DNA of 64,000 nt from Strix aluco (lineage: Eukaryota; Chordata; Aves; Strigiformes; Strigidae), in contig NC_133954.1 in assembly GCF_031877795.1 (NCBI RefSeq), positions 8,981,258-9,045,257 of the forward strand, in the 5' to 3' direction. Of the stretch, positions 47,201 to 56,234 are shown piece after piece. The first letter of the stretch is position 1. Every line of letters begins with the position of its first letter. The position numbers and the translations under genes were made by a program. The notes under the pieces are model-generated. The model worked only from the letters and a program-made list of their open reading frames with translations. It was not told where the DNA came from and made no database searches.

Positions 47201-50200
47201 CACCGCTTGTAAAGCTGCTGCTCTACCTAATTACGGCAGGGATGTGCCTCTGGCTGCCTAGTACAAAGACTACAAGGTGAAAGAGCTGCGAGACTGAAAC
47301 CTCCCCCTGCACCAACTTAACAAAAAGATGCAAAAGAAAAGCAATCAGAACTGGTTTCTGAAATAACGTTTTCTTTATCCGTCAATCTTAGAATTAACTT
47401 CTTCCCCCACACTACACCTTCTATGGCTTTTGGCAACTTGTCTATATGGCACCTGCATGGCAAAATACGGCACGTAGACTGCAAAGGAGAAATTCAGAGC
47501 AACTAAGACTTCCCCCCACTGCCCTGTCCTCCAGCAAAAAGCCACCTTCCTCTTTAATCCTTCCCCATCTCCCTGTAGCCTGGGTAAATTATCTCTGGCA
47601 CAACCGATCTGACTTTTGCTTCCCAATCTCGCTGGATTCCTCTTTCCTCTACTAGAGGACAGAGCACAGCCACAGGACCAGCACGGTGAGGGTGTGAAAC
47701 AAAGTTACAGTTTACATCTCTTATTATCTTAATGTTTAAACAACCACTTTGTACACAATAAAGTAACGTTTTATTATTCATCTGCCAAAAAAAGAAGCGC
47801 TGGCTTAAAAAGTATTACACGTTAAGTGTGGCATAACACCAAAATAAAAAATAAATGGGGGTGGGGGGAGTGAACAAGAGTACGGAAAAGCCGTCAGCTT
47901 TAACACCCCCCCAAATCTGTATTTTTTTATTTTGACAGTGTTTCTCATTACTTATGAGCCGCATTATTAGGTATCTGCCAAAACAAAACTGTTGCGATAC
48001 AGCTGCACTACCTCGTGTCTTCACTGCCTCATGTCAGCAACAGTTTCTCTTGCCATAGAAAATGAAACACCAGGGTAAGTGTAACACCAGTTTTTGCAGG
48101 TTTCTGCTAGAAAAGAGCAAGGAGAGACGCCGTGGGATGCAAAGAGTTATGGATGCTCCCTGCCCTTGTTTGTGTCCCTCTGTTTACACAACCTCCAGTG
48201 CCTGAAATAACAAAGCCCAACCAGAAGGATAGAAAGAAGCACAGGAGCAGCCCAGCAAAGGGAACAAAGAACCCCAAAAGGATCAGCTCTAAACCGTAAA
48301 GCCAAGCAACCCTGAAATACGAAAAGACATTTAAGAGCCTGGAACCCAGCAGATTCAAAAATGGGATTAGGGTAATCGAGATTATTCAATCTGGCTTTCT
48401 GAACATAGACAGGATTAATTATTAGAAGGCAACTTGATTTTGAAGCATTTTAAGTTTCTCATTTTGCTTTCAGCTTACCTCATTTCACGGCAGCTCTACG
48501 TTCAAGCGAGACCTAGGAATTCTGGAGGCCACTAGCCCCGTTCAGAAGAGTTAAGAGTTCCCTCACATTGAGGATCCTGAATCGTGGGATGAGTGAAATG
48601 CTGTGAAATGCACTGGCCCGGTGCACGTGCCCGGCTGAGGGTGCTTGCAAGGCTCGTACACACGCTCCTTCCTCAGACACATCCTTGGGTGTTCACGTTT
48701 TATTTAATAGGACAAACTGCCCCATAAAGAAATGCTTTACAGCCAGAATCAGCTCCTGCTAATTGGAGGTTTTGAAGACTCCCGGAGGAAGCTGGAAAGG
48801 ATGGTGCTTTTTTTTTGTGTTGTTGTTTTTGTTTAAGGATGTAGAGGAGACTACATGTGTTGCTCACAGTCTGGAACAAAAGCAGCTATAATTATTTAAG
48901 CCTGACAACATGGCTCGATGGGACACAAGACACCACAGAGCAAGAGATCCCTGCGAGGGGAAAGCTTAAGAGCCAGGAGTCTGCTGATGCTGAAGTCGTC
49001 CCACGGTTGCTCTAACACCAAGGAAGCCAGTTTCATACAAAACTCTGCTCCTGTTCACAGGCAGCTAGTTTTGTGCTGGATCATTTCTTTCAGCTCCGGG
49101 CACACATCTGTGTACGTGCCAGCCACCTCAGCGCGGTGCCACCCGACCACATCCACTCCGCTCTCAAAACCAGAAGCTCTGCCCCAGAAGACGTCGTCGT
49201 TTGCTTTTTGACGACGCGTCGAGAGCAGCGAGTTAGCGAAAGCGAACCCGAGACACTTGGTCTCCAGATGACATCCCAGGCCAGGAGGGCACAGATGAAA
49301 CAGATTAAAGAAGTGATGAGAAATAGGGCTTTGGAAGCAAACACGCTCACACGCAGTAGAGTACCAGCCAGTGCAAAGCATCAGGAGAGGACACCCCTCC
49401 TCTCTGCTGTTGCTCAGCATCAGGCGTCGCACATTAGGTACGACAGGAAGCGCAGGAACCCCAAATATAAGCCAGGACTACAATCTGCCAGGGCATGCTC
49501 CATATTAAACCGACACCACAGAAAATTAGGAGTCAATCTGGGTAATGTTTTCCCTTTTTGTTTGCTTTGCTACAGTAAGTGGTTATTTTCTCTGTGGTGG
49601 CCACACCTCCTATAAAGGGACTTATTTAGAATATGCTCGTTTGGCTGGGCATGCCAGAGTTCATTCTTTCATTTAAAAAAAAGAGTTCCATTCTTCCTGG
49701 AACAGACGGCTGGCTACACATACATACCAGAAACCCATATGCAAGTCAAATTTAAGAAGCTTAGTCCATATTCCATTACCATATTTTATTACTACAGTAG
49801 GAAGAAATTATTATTAAATCCATTCTAGATTGGATTTTAAAATTACCCAACAACAATAGTTCAGGAATCTGTTTACGTGGCTTAACAAAAGACAATAAAC
49901 TAAGTCTGAAAACCCAAACCAAACTCCCCCTCAATAATTCGCTTGTTATTTAAAGTCTGAAACAGACACAATATACATTAGTCACAACTCTGCAACAAGC
50001 TATTTTTTCCCCAAGACTCCAGACTCCAAGGCCCTACTTACCACTGCTCAGCCAGGGAAACTACCACGGCAGTCAGCTCTGTGCCTGATCCAGCGGTAAG
50101 GCAGAGGGGCTATGTAGGAGGATACTAATCACCGAGCATTCAACCCCGTGCTGTCTTCGTTGATCTTACAATATTCAACAACTTTGAATAGCAGCTTCCA

Positions 50201-52346
50201 GTCTCAACACATTTTTGCATAATTGTCCTTATGTCACATTAAACGTGAACTATTACACTAAAAGGCAGCTCTCCTCAGTGAACAGGACTTTTACTTTTAA
50301 AGCAGAAACATTGCAAACTGTTTTCTAGAAAGCATGGCTGAATTTCTACCCATGCCTCCCCTCTGAAAAATAAATCTGTAAGTGTGAATACACCAATATT
50401 TCAGAAGCTTTTCAGACCAAACCACCCTCGCTAGAAAACCATGTATTTAAAGCAAAAGAGTTCTAAACTCATCCCTTCCAGGACATATAGGTGAGTGGGT
50501 CAGAGATAATCAATGCTAGGGCTAATAAAACCATGCCCTCCCACTAACACATATCCAAGAAACGGGATAATGTTTAAATGCACTTCTTGCAGCCCAAAGT
50601 AAGCCCTTCTATAATACACTGACTCTTCCTGTACAAATATAAAGTGAAAAAGAATCTTAATTTAGCCCTCAAATACTCTTTGAGAATTTTGCTTATTTTC
50701 AACTTGTGCGTTACTTTCTTCCCATAGTAAAAAATGGACAATTCCAGCAAAAAAACCCCACCCAAACCAAAACTCTTCCCTACTCTTCCACAAAGAGCTG
50801 GGCTAATCTTGTTTTGGTACAACCCTGATGAAACGCTCTCCCAGTACCAGAACGAACTCTAGTACTTCAAGACAAAGGCTAAACAAGCAAAAGAGGTTGT
50901 TGCTGTATGAGGTGTTTCCCCACAGAACACTGCTACCAGCGTGGTTTTATTCTTTATGCTGCTCTGTAACCAGCCACTCCGCAGTAATAAAAAAAAAAAA
51001 CCTCTCGGAAAAAAAATTTAAAAAATCTGTGCAGCCAAAAACAAGACTAGAACGGTAAAAACAATAACCCCGGATAAAACACGTTACGCATGCAGCCTTC
51101 TCTTTCTGAGTCGTCAGGTTTAGTTCAATGTTTTTATCATTTGAGTGCCACAGAAGCATGAATATCATAACACCACTTAACCTGAAACCGTTCTAAACAG
51201 ACACGCTGCTACTTATTTATCCCGGCTGACAGGGATGTGACAGAGGAAGAAAATAATTTCTTGTGCAGTATTACAAAAGCATTATTTTCTGCACCTTTCT
51301 CAACTCCAGAGCCAGGTTCCTGGGGAATTCAACGCCGTTCTCTGCAGAACCAGACACTCTTCAGTTTACCATTAACCGCTATTTTCCCCTGATGACATTC
51401 CCGTCCCCCCTCCACGAAGGGGGACACAGCCACATCTTTACCGTTCCGGGCTCTTTTCCTCCCATGCTGTCCTGGTACAAAACACGAGCCGGGCGGTGGA
51501 GAGAAGGAACGGGCAGGTATTTTCATCCTCCACAACAGCCTCTTAGAGCGATGAAAAGTAAACCCCGCTGCTGCTGCTGCTCTCAGCGCCGATACCAGCC
51601 GCCTCCCCCACCCGGGGAAGACAGCTGTTACAACAATGCCGAGCTGGAAGCGGCCCTGGCGCGATAGCCCGCTTTGTGCCATGGTCTTTGAATAGATCTT
51701 ATTGTTTACCCTCTGCTCCTTCCGTCCTCTCCATCCCCCACCTCCCCGTAATCAAATTTTTTCCCGGCTACTGCCCAAAAAAAAGCCGCGGTGGGGCCAC
51801 CTTCCCCCCCCCCTCCCGGCCCCGAGCAGGCTGTCTTGTTTTCCAGGCTCCATTCCCACCCCCCCCCCCTCCACCAACTTCCCTGCCAGCGCTCACACCC
51901 GCAGCAACACGTTGGCAGCCGCCCTGCCCCCCCCCCGCAGCCCCCCCCCCCCCCCCCCCAGGAGTTTACATCTGACGGGGCAACGCAAATTGGGGCAAAA
52001 TGATATCAACGGGGCGGTGGTGGTGGGCCAAGAAGTTTCACACTCACACCACCCCTGTCCACCCTCCAAGGGGGGCAACAGGCCCGACCCCCCCGCCCAC
52101 ACCCGCGGGGGTCCCCCCGCCCACAGGCCTGTGGTAAAGCCGCCCCCCCCCCCAGCTCTACCACAGGGCCGCGATGACCGGTTGTCCCGGCCGGGGGGGG
52201 GCCTCGCCCCACACCTCAACGCTGCGGGGGGGACGGACACACTGCGGCCTGCCCCCCCCCCACCCCCTCAGCCGGGCCGGGCGGCCGCACCCCCGGGGCC
52301 TCACCTCAAAACGGCTCTTAGTGACCCCGTTCATCTCCCTCCGCAT
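11170..52346 (-). CDS. FBXL20: FBXL20, F-box and leucine-rich-repeat protein 20 (complete)
   Basis: Substrate receptor of an SCF (SKP1-CUL1-F-box) ubiquitin ligase, close relative of FBXL2. All 15 coding exons were found on the minus strand with GT/AG borders and consistent phases; they sum to 1311 nt = 436 residues plus stop, the length remembered for human FBXL20. Residues 1-14 are MRREMNGVTKSRFE. The F-box lies at about 22-70 (KLPKELLLRIFSFLDVVTLC, QVSRAWNVLALDGSNWQ). Cysteine-containing leucine-rich repeats fill about 80-400 (LNISWCDQVTKDGI, LNLQTCLQITDDGL, ITDSTLIQLSIHCP). The C-terminus is VTPPPSVGGSRQRFC then RCCIIL. The last four residues CIIL form a CaaX box ending in Leu, predicting geranylgeranylation and membrane attachment as in FBXL2. 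Intron 1 is 16.3 kb and the gene spans about 46 kb with its UTRs. No broken exon seen. Confidence 0.97.
11278..12430 (-). other. FBXL20: FBXL20 intron 14
   Basis: Holds the 290-bp CR1 fragment; the remaining ~850 bp is plain intron with no recognised element. Confidence 0.85.
11311..11604 (-). mobile_element. CR1 LINE fragment (3' end), FBXL20 intron 14
   Basis: Begins AGAATCACAGAATGGTTTGG and runs through the familiar CR1 phrases GGGACCTTAAAGATCATC, CAACCTGGCCTTGAAC and GAATTTCTTCCTTGTGTC. Plus-strand reading starts at the CR1 3' end, so the element is in minus orientation. About 290 bp, 5'-truncated as is usual; moderately diverged. Diagnostic of a sauropsid, most likely bird, genome. Confidence 0.93.
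12431..12643 (-). CDS. FBXL20: FBXL20 exon 14
   Basis: Residues 331-401, SLSHCELITDDGIRHLGNGA through ITRAGIKRLR; the final leucine-rich repeats. Confidence 0.97.
13678..13734 (-). CDS. FBXL20: FBXL20 exon 13
   Basis: Residues 312-330, ITDSTLIQLSIHCPRLQVL, one leucine-rich-repeat segment. Confidence 0.97.
15062..15106 (-). CDS. FBXL20: FBXL20 exon 12
   Basis: Residues 297-311, NCHELEKMDLEECVQ, a 45-nt exon in phase 0. Confidence 0.97.
15634..15694 (-). CDS. FBXL20: FBXL20 exon 11
   Basis: Residues 276-296, ILEVARCSQLTDVGFTTLAR, with the first arginine split across the junction. Confidence 0.97.
15885..16085 (-). mobile_element. old degraded CR1-like fragment, FBXL20 intron 10
   Basis: Contains GGTCACCCAGTCTGTGCCCC, CTGGACACTCCACAACCTCC and CTCCTCTGGTTTCCACCC, in the order expected for a decayed CR1 3' region in minus orientation. 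Far more diverged than the copy at 11311. Confidence 0.45.
17135..17265 (-). CDS. FBXL20: FBXL20 exon 10
   Basis: Residues 233-276, QITDDGLITICRGCHKLQSL through GQNCPRL. Reads GCCNIT where human has GCSNIT. Confidence 0.96.
18905..18979 (-). CDS. FBXL20: FBXL20 exon 9
   Basis: Residues 208-232, LEDEALKYIGAHCPELVTL then NLQTCL, phase 0 on both sides. Confidence 0.97.
20979..21105 (-). CDS. FBXL20: FBXL20 exon 8
   Basis: Residues 165-207, EGCPLLEQLNISWCDQVTKD through RALFLKGCTQ. Confidence 0.97.
22271..22906 (+). repeat. 13-bp tandem array, 49 copies, FBXL20 intron 7
   Basis: Unit CAGCACACGGGGG, 48 apparently identical copies plus a last copy one G short (636 bp). The 13-bp period and lack of stops leave several frames open on both strands, creating long meaningless reading frames. 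It starts about 60 bp downstream (in FBXL20 sense) of the exon 7 donor. The plus strand has evenly spaced G5 runs with 8-nt spacers; the FBXL20 RNA carries the C5 runs. Confidence 0.97.
22966..23061 (-). CDS. FBXL20: FBXL20 exon 7
   Basis: Residues 133-165, TCTSLSKFCSKLRHLDLASC through ITNLSLKAL. The donor lies about 60 bp from the large tandem array in intron 7. Confidence 0.97.
23238..23306 (-). CDS. FBXL20: FBXL20 exon 6
   Basis: Residues 110-133, TFAQNCRNIEVLNLNGCTK then ITDA. A pyrimidine tract precedes the AATAAAG acceptor. Confidence 0.95.
23424..23455 (+). repeat. (AAAT)n-like microsatellite, FBXL20 intron 5
   Basis: Imperfect AAAT/AATA run (AAATAAATATGTAAATAAAT and on) in intron 5. 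Common simple repeat. Confidence 0.7.
23746..23840 (-). CDS. FBXL20: FBXL20 exon 5
   Basis: Residues 79-110, GRVVENISKRCGGFLRKLSL through GVGDNAL; opens the leucine-rich-repeat domain. Confidence 0.97.
26264..26338 (-). CDS. FBXL20: FBXL20 exon 4
   Basis: Residues 54-78, AWNVLALDGSNWQRIDLFDF then QRDIE; end of the F-box. Confidence 0.97.
26490..26990. promoter_or_regulatory. orphan CpG island in FBXL20 intron 3
   Basis: About 0.5 kb of CpG-dense, GC-rich sequence surrounded by AT-rich intron, starting about 150 bp upstream of exon 4 in FBXL20 sense. It contains E-box CACGTG near 26502, a CACGTGCCC near 26544 and a doubled CCACGCCGGCCCCCG unit near 26581. No homologous exon recognised. Could be an alternative promoter or an inserted GC-rich segment. 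Confidence 0.5.
28680..28734 (-). CDS. FBXL20: FBXL20 exon 3
   Basis: Residues 35-53, IFSFLDVVTLCRCAQVSR; central F-box helices. Confidence 0.97.
28983..29050. repeat. unclassified dispersed repeat, copy A (FBXL20 intron 2)
   Basis: Shares about 70 bp with 30679-30756: ATTATTT.TCAAAACA, then TGTAGCT.AACAGTCAAA, then GTTAAGTCAGGA and GGCAGAACA, same orientation, with a short insertion in copy B. Family not recognised. Confidence 0.65.
30679..30756. repeat. unclassified dispersed repeat, copy B (FBXL20 intron 2)
   Basis: Second copy of the sequence at 28983-29050, 1.7 kb away. Holds a small hairpin CTTAACA...TGTTAAG around 30718-30737 that copy A keeps only in part. Confidence 0.65.
35942..36003 (-). 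CDS. FBXL20: FBXL20 exon 2
   Basis: Residues 15-35, MFSNNDEAVINKKLPKELLL then R. Its ATG could act as an alternative start for a shorter protein. Confidence 0.97.
36004..52304 (-). other. FBXL20: FBXL20 intron 1
   Basis: 16.3 kb, mostly AT-rich, with poly-A/T tracts (39080, 44421, 44922) and a GC-richer patch at about 46640-46990. Neither strand gives a frame resembling a known protein. No tRNA, clear mobile element or other RNA gene recognised. Any conserved enhancer here cannot be told from one sequence alone. Confidence 0.75.
52305..52346 (-). CDS. FBXL20: FBXL20 exon 1 (start codon)
   Basis: Residues 1-14, MRREMNGVTKSRFE (human MRRDVNGVTKSRFE). GCCATGC context with G at -3; GAG|GTGAG donor; inside a CpG island. 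Confidence 0.96.
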
Positions 52347-52361
52347 GGCGGGGCCGGGGGC

Positions 52362-52455
52362 GGGCGGGGAGGAGGAGGAGGAAGAGGAGAAGGAGGAGGA
52401 AGGATAAGGGGAAGGGGGGGGGAGGGAGGGAGGAAGGCCGGCGGAGGGAGGAGGA
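52362..52455 (+). repeat. polypurine (GGA-rich) tract in the FBXL20 5' UTR region
   Basis: Nearly pure G/A run on plus (GGAGGAGGAGGAAGAGGAGA and on), hence a CU-rich leader in FBXL20 RNA just upstream of the start codon. Confidence 0.85.
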
Positions 52456-53067
52456 CAGGGGGTACCGGGGCTCCGCGGCCTCCGCCCGCCGCCGCCGCGT
52501 CTCCTCCGGCCTCAACTTCAACCCAAAACAAAAACACTCCGCACCTGCCAGCAACGCGCGCGCTCATTGGCCAGCGCCGGGCACGGCGCGCGGCGGCGGG
52601 CGGAGGGGAGGCGGCGCGGGGGGGGGGGGGGGGGGGGGAACAGCAGCGCTGCAGCGGGGGGGGGGTGGGAGGGAGCAGCGGGGAAGAGAAGGAATTGGGG
52701 CGGTGGGGGGGCTGCGCGAACACCCCCCCGCCGCCCCCACCTACCCCACAGGCCGCCGCCCCCATCGCGCCGCCGCCAGGGTCCTCCCGGTGCGACGGGG
52801 GAGGGAGGGGGGGGCTGTGAGGGGCGCCCCCCCCTTCTCCCCGCGACACCGGGGGCTGCAGGACCCCCCCGCCCCCCCCCGCAACATCCGGGGCCGCGAG
52901 GATCCTCCCCCTCATATCCGGGGGGGGTGTCCTCCCCCCAACGCCCCCCCACCCCACCCCGGTGCCGCCGCGGGGACCGGGGGTCCCGGGGAAAGGGGGG
53001 GGGGGGGGGGGCCGTCCCCCGCCTCTCCGTTCCCTTCCGGGAGGAGCGGGAAGGCCGCGGGGCTCGA

Positions 53068-53122
53068 CCAATCACGGGCCGCACTGGCGTGACGTCACGG
53101 TGATGTCATTCCCGCGGGAAAA
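53068..53122. promoter_or_regulatory. motif cluster: CCAAT, CRE, CRE variant, E2F-like
   Basis: Within 55 bp: CCAAT (53068-53072, plus), perfect TGACGTCA (53090-53097), TGATGTCA (53101-53108) and palindromic TTCCCGCGGGAA (53109-53120), extended to TTTTCCCGC on minus. Dense core-promoter-type sites about 80 bp from the MED1 polyadenylation signal and about 720 bp from the FBXL20 ATG. Confidence 0.6.
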
Positions 53123-53184
53123 TCGAGCGTGGCAGGGATCGCCACCTCCCCCCCCCCCCCCCCCCCGCCGCTTCCAGAGACCCG

Positions 53185-56100
53185 AGAGCTTTGTACCAAA
53201 GAGATTTATTTGCATGTAAATAAACGTGTTCTTTGCCATATTTCCAAAAAAGTTGAAAGTACACTCTACGTCCAAAAAGAATGCAAAAGGAGCCGGGATT
53301 ATTTACAAAAAACGCAAATTTCCAGACAGGTATTTACATCACCACCATTTAGGAAAGAACCATTTTCTTTTAATCTCCATGTACACTTCACCACCTGAGA
53401 TTAAAAGGTTTGGCTTTTATTTTGTTTACACCTTTTTATCTTTCCAATACTGAAAGATGTAAAATAATCATCGAGGATAAGCAAAAATATTTTAAAAATA
53501 AAACATTTGTCAGAGACCAAGCATTAACAGGTCAAACGTCGGCGCAGTCGCGTCCCTCGGCTCTCAGCTCAGCGACGGAGGCGTTGCACGGCCCGCGCCC
53601 GGCTCCGGTCTCTCTCTCTCACATGATTTATATCACACAAAGGGAAAAGGGGACAGTTCACCAAAACGGGGCGAAAAGCTTTAAAAGTGTTGCCCTGCGG
53701 CCTGGGTGCGGCGGCTCCGGCGGCCGCGGTGAGGCTGTTCCCTCTGTTTCTGCAGGAGAAATTTAGGATATTGAACTTTGGTCTTGGGTGAGCAGAGAGG
53801 AAACGTGTGCAGCTCGTTCCATTAAAATTCATTTTTGTGTTAATTATGAAGCCGAACTGTATTTCCTTCCGATTTTTACTGTTTCATACCAGTAAAACAC
53901 GACTCTGCTTCGTGACAAGTCCAGCAATCCGTCCCGTCAACCCCCCAGCCCTGATTCAAGCACGCTTCTTTCTGAAGGCTGGTTGTGCCTCACACAACCC
54001 CCAACGGATCAAAGGGCTTTTGTGAAAGAAAACCACTTAAAAAAAAAAAAAAAAAAAAGAGGGGCAGAAGGAAACCAGATGACAACCTGCCGGAGTCTGA
54101 ACAGGCGTCATCGCCGGGATGCAGCCGCTGTCGCAGGGTCTCCAGATAAATTCATCCGGTGGTGTGTTTCTTACATCCTCTTCACAGACACCCCACAGCC
54201 AAACGATTCCGATGCTGCGTAAGATAACTTCATTTGCTCCAGGTTCAGACTTTATTTACGATTTTCCCGTTATCTCAGCACATGAAGATGGTGAGCGGGA
54301 AGCTACGGTACGCAAAGGGTGAAGGGTGGAAAATACAAGGGAGAGCTCCCCAGAGCCTGGGGGGGCTTTGGAGAAAGTCACATCTGCAGGAGCCCTGGAA
54401 TTAAACCAAAGGCAGGAGGAAGAGGCGAAAAATCCCTGTAATTAACTGAATAGTTGCCACCCTACTGAAAAGGCATCGGCCTCGCTACGGCTTGGAACGA
54501 GCCGGAACAGAACCGGCTTGCCTGGGGTATCGCTGGGGTTGGACCGTAAGCAGGACTGGAAATCCCTCTGGTTTAAAAGCAACTTAAATACTTGACGTTT
54601 TTTCAGACTGCATCCCCAAACATGGAGAATCATCTCATTCCCACGGGGGAAATCCTGGCCTTTGGGAATCAAGAGCAAAATCCAACGGGAGCGGGATTCT
54701 GCTCGGTACGTAATTCAAAAGATGTGTTCACAGAACTCTTGGTTTCCCACATTCCTCTTCAGTGAATCAGGTTTAACTGCTTTTAAAAATAAAACACTCT
54801 CCTGAGTCTCTTTTCCTTCAGGGGCCACAAGATAAGACCACAGAGGATGCCTGAGTCATGCTCTTAATTCCAGCCAAAAGCGGAAAGCTGCTTCTGCTGC
54901 AACTCTTATCCCAGATGCACCAGTCAGGGGCTGTTTTTCCAGCAGTGTCAGTGCTGACACCAGGGCACGGCTGACTCACTCTGCCAGGCTAACACCCCCC
55001 AGAGAGAGAAGGCGATGCCTGTCTGCATCGCCACGACGACTATCTGAGCAGCACGCTGAAGTTAAAAGAAAAAAAATCAAAAACCCCAATGAAACCCTGA
55101 AGGGCTCAGCAACAGGAACAGACCGAGAAAACGAGGCCCGTTTTCAAACCGTGAATGCACACGAGCTGTTCGAGCGACACTAATGGAAGTATTCGTCGTG
55201 GAGAAGTTAAGCCTGGCTCTAAAGTGTTCGCAGGACTGGCACGCGTGCGGATTACAGTCCGTCGCTTTACAAATGCAGCACCAGGGGGTTCTGGGGAAGC
55301 TCTGTTTGCCAGGCTTCCGAGGAAGCAACGCTCAGATGAAGACACCGGAGTCCCTTTCCAACTCAGATTTGCTCCAACACACGCCAGAATTTCACCAATT
55401 TCACCAAAGCTACAGTGGCTGCACGTGTGCAGAGCTGCCCAAATCCATGGGCTCTACCCAAATTCCCACGCCCCTCTGGGCTCTGCATCACACAATTAAA
55501 GGGGATCATGTGAAGACAAGCAGCACAGGGCATTCCGATGTGGACATAAATAAATAGCCAAAATGAAAGGGAAGTCAAACGTAAACTCGCAATCCTTCAC
55601 CGCGGCGACCTGGCACCAGCTGCTGACACCCATCACAACACGGTGCCCGACTCTGCAGAGCAGCTCGGGTCAGGGGAAGCTGAAGTTCCCCAGCACCACA
55701 CCTTCATCGATGAAGAAATGCCACAAAAATAAATGAAAAAAGATTTTTTGTTTGCTTCCAACCACCCTTTTAAAAAGAATAAAACCCAATCCTAAAACAT
55801 GCCCTAAAATAATTAGTTTAAAACTTCCTAAGTACTAAAGCAACTTATTCTGAATGGGAGGAAGGGCAGAGGAGCTCGGACTCTCCCAGGGTAACCCGTG
55901 TTGTTTGCACCGGTCTGGGGGCTGCTCCCACACTTACACACACACTCAGCTTTACACCCATTAACTAATGGGGCTGCTAATACTTATAAATTAAGAAGGA
56001 GGGTAAGTGTCGGCAGGAGAAAGGCCACAGTCAGGACCCTGGTGTGCCGAACGAGCTGCTGGCACTCACACTTTCTGTTCAGACTTTGGAGATCCTCGGA

Positions 56101-56234
56101 AATACTGTTTTTTCCTCTTCAAACACACCCCATAAAAATCAGCGTGGCAGGTTTGCAACGGACGGTTCCTTTCTTTCAATCTCTAGAACCCGCAGGTCCT
56201 GCGTACAGCTCATCTTTTCAAGACACTAAGAAAA
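53185..56234 (-). other. MED1: MED1 3' UTR
   Basis: About 3 kb after the MED1 stop, ending at an AATAAA on minus (53205-53210) beside the FBXL20 CpG island. Further AATAAA signals occur near 53415 and 54250. No recognisable repeat. Confidence 0.65.
53205..53210 (-). terminator. MED1: MED1 distal polyadenylation signal (AATAAA)
   Basis: Canonical AATAAA on the minus strand at the abrupt border between AT-rich 3' UTR and CpG island. Confidence 0.55.

Larger units (their letters stand above)
51780..53130. promoter_or_regulatory. FBXL20: CpG island / FBXL20 promoter region
   Basis: Very GC- and CpG-rich, with G/C homopolymers up to about 19 bases, around exon 1. A CCAAT box in FBXL20 orientation (52566-52570) suggests transcription start near 52490. 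TATA-less. Confidence 0.75.

Noticed and set aside
51702-53103. Long Pro/Gly/Arg-rich frames over the FBXL20 CpG island
   Set aside because: GC-driven open frames on both strands; only 52305-52346 (minus) matches a real protein start.
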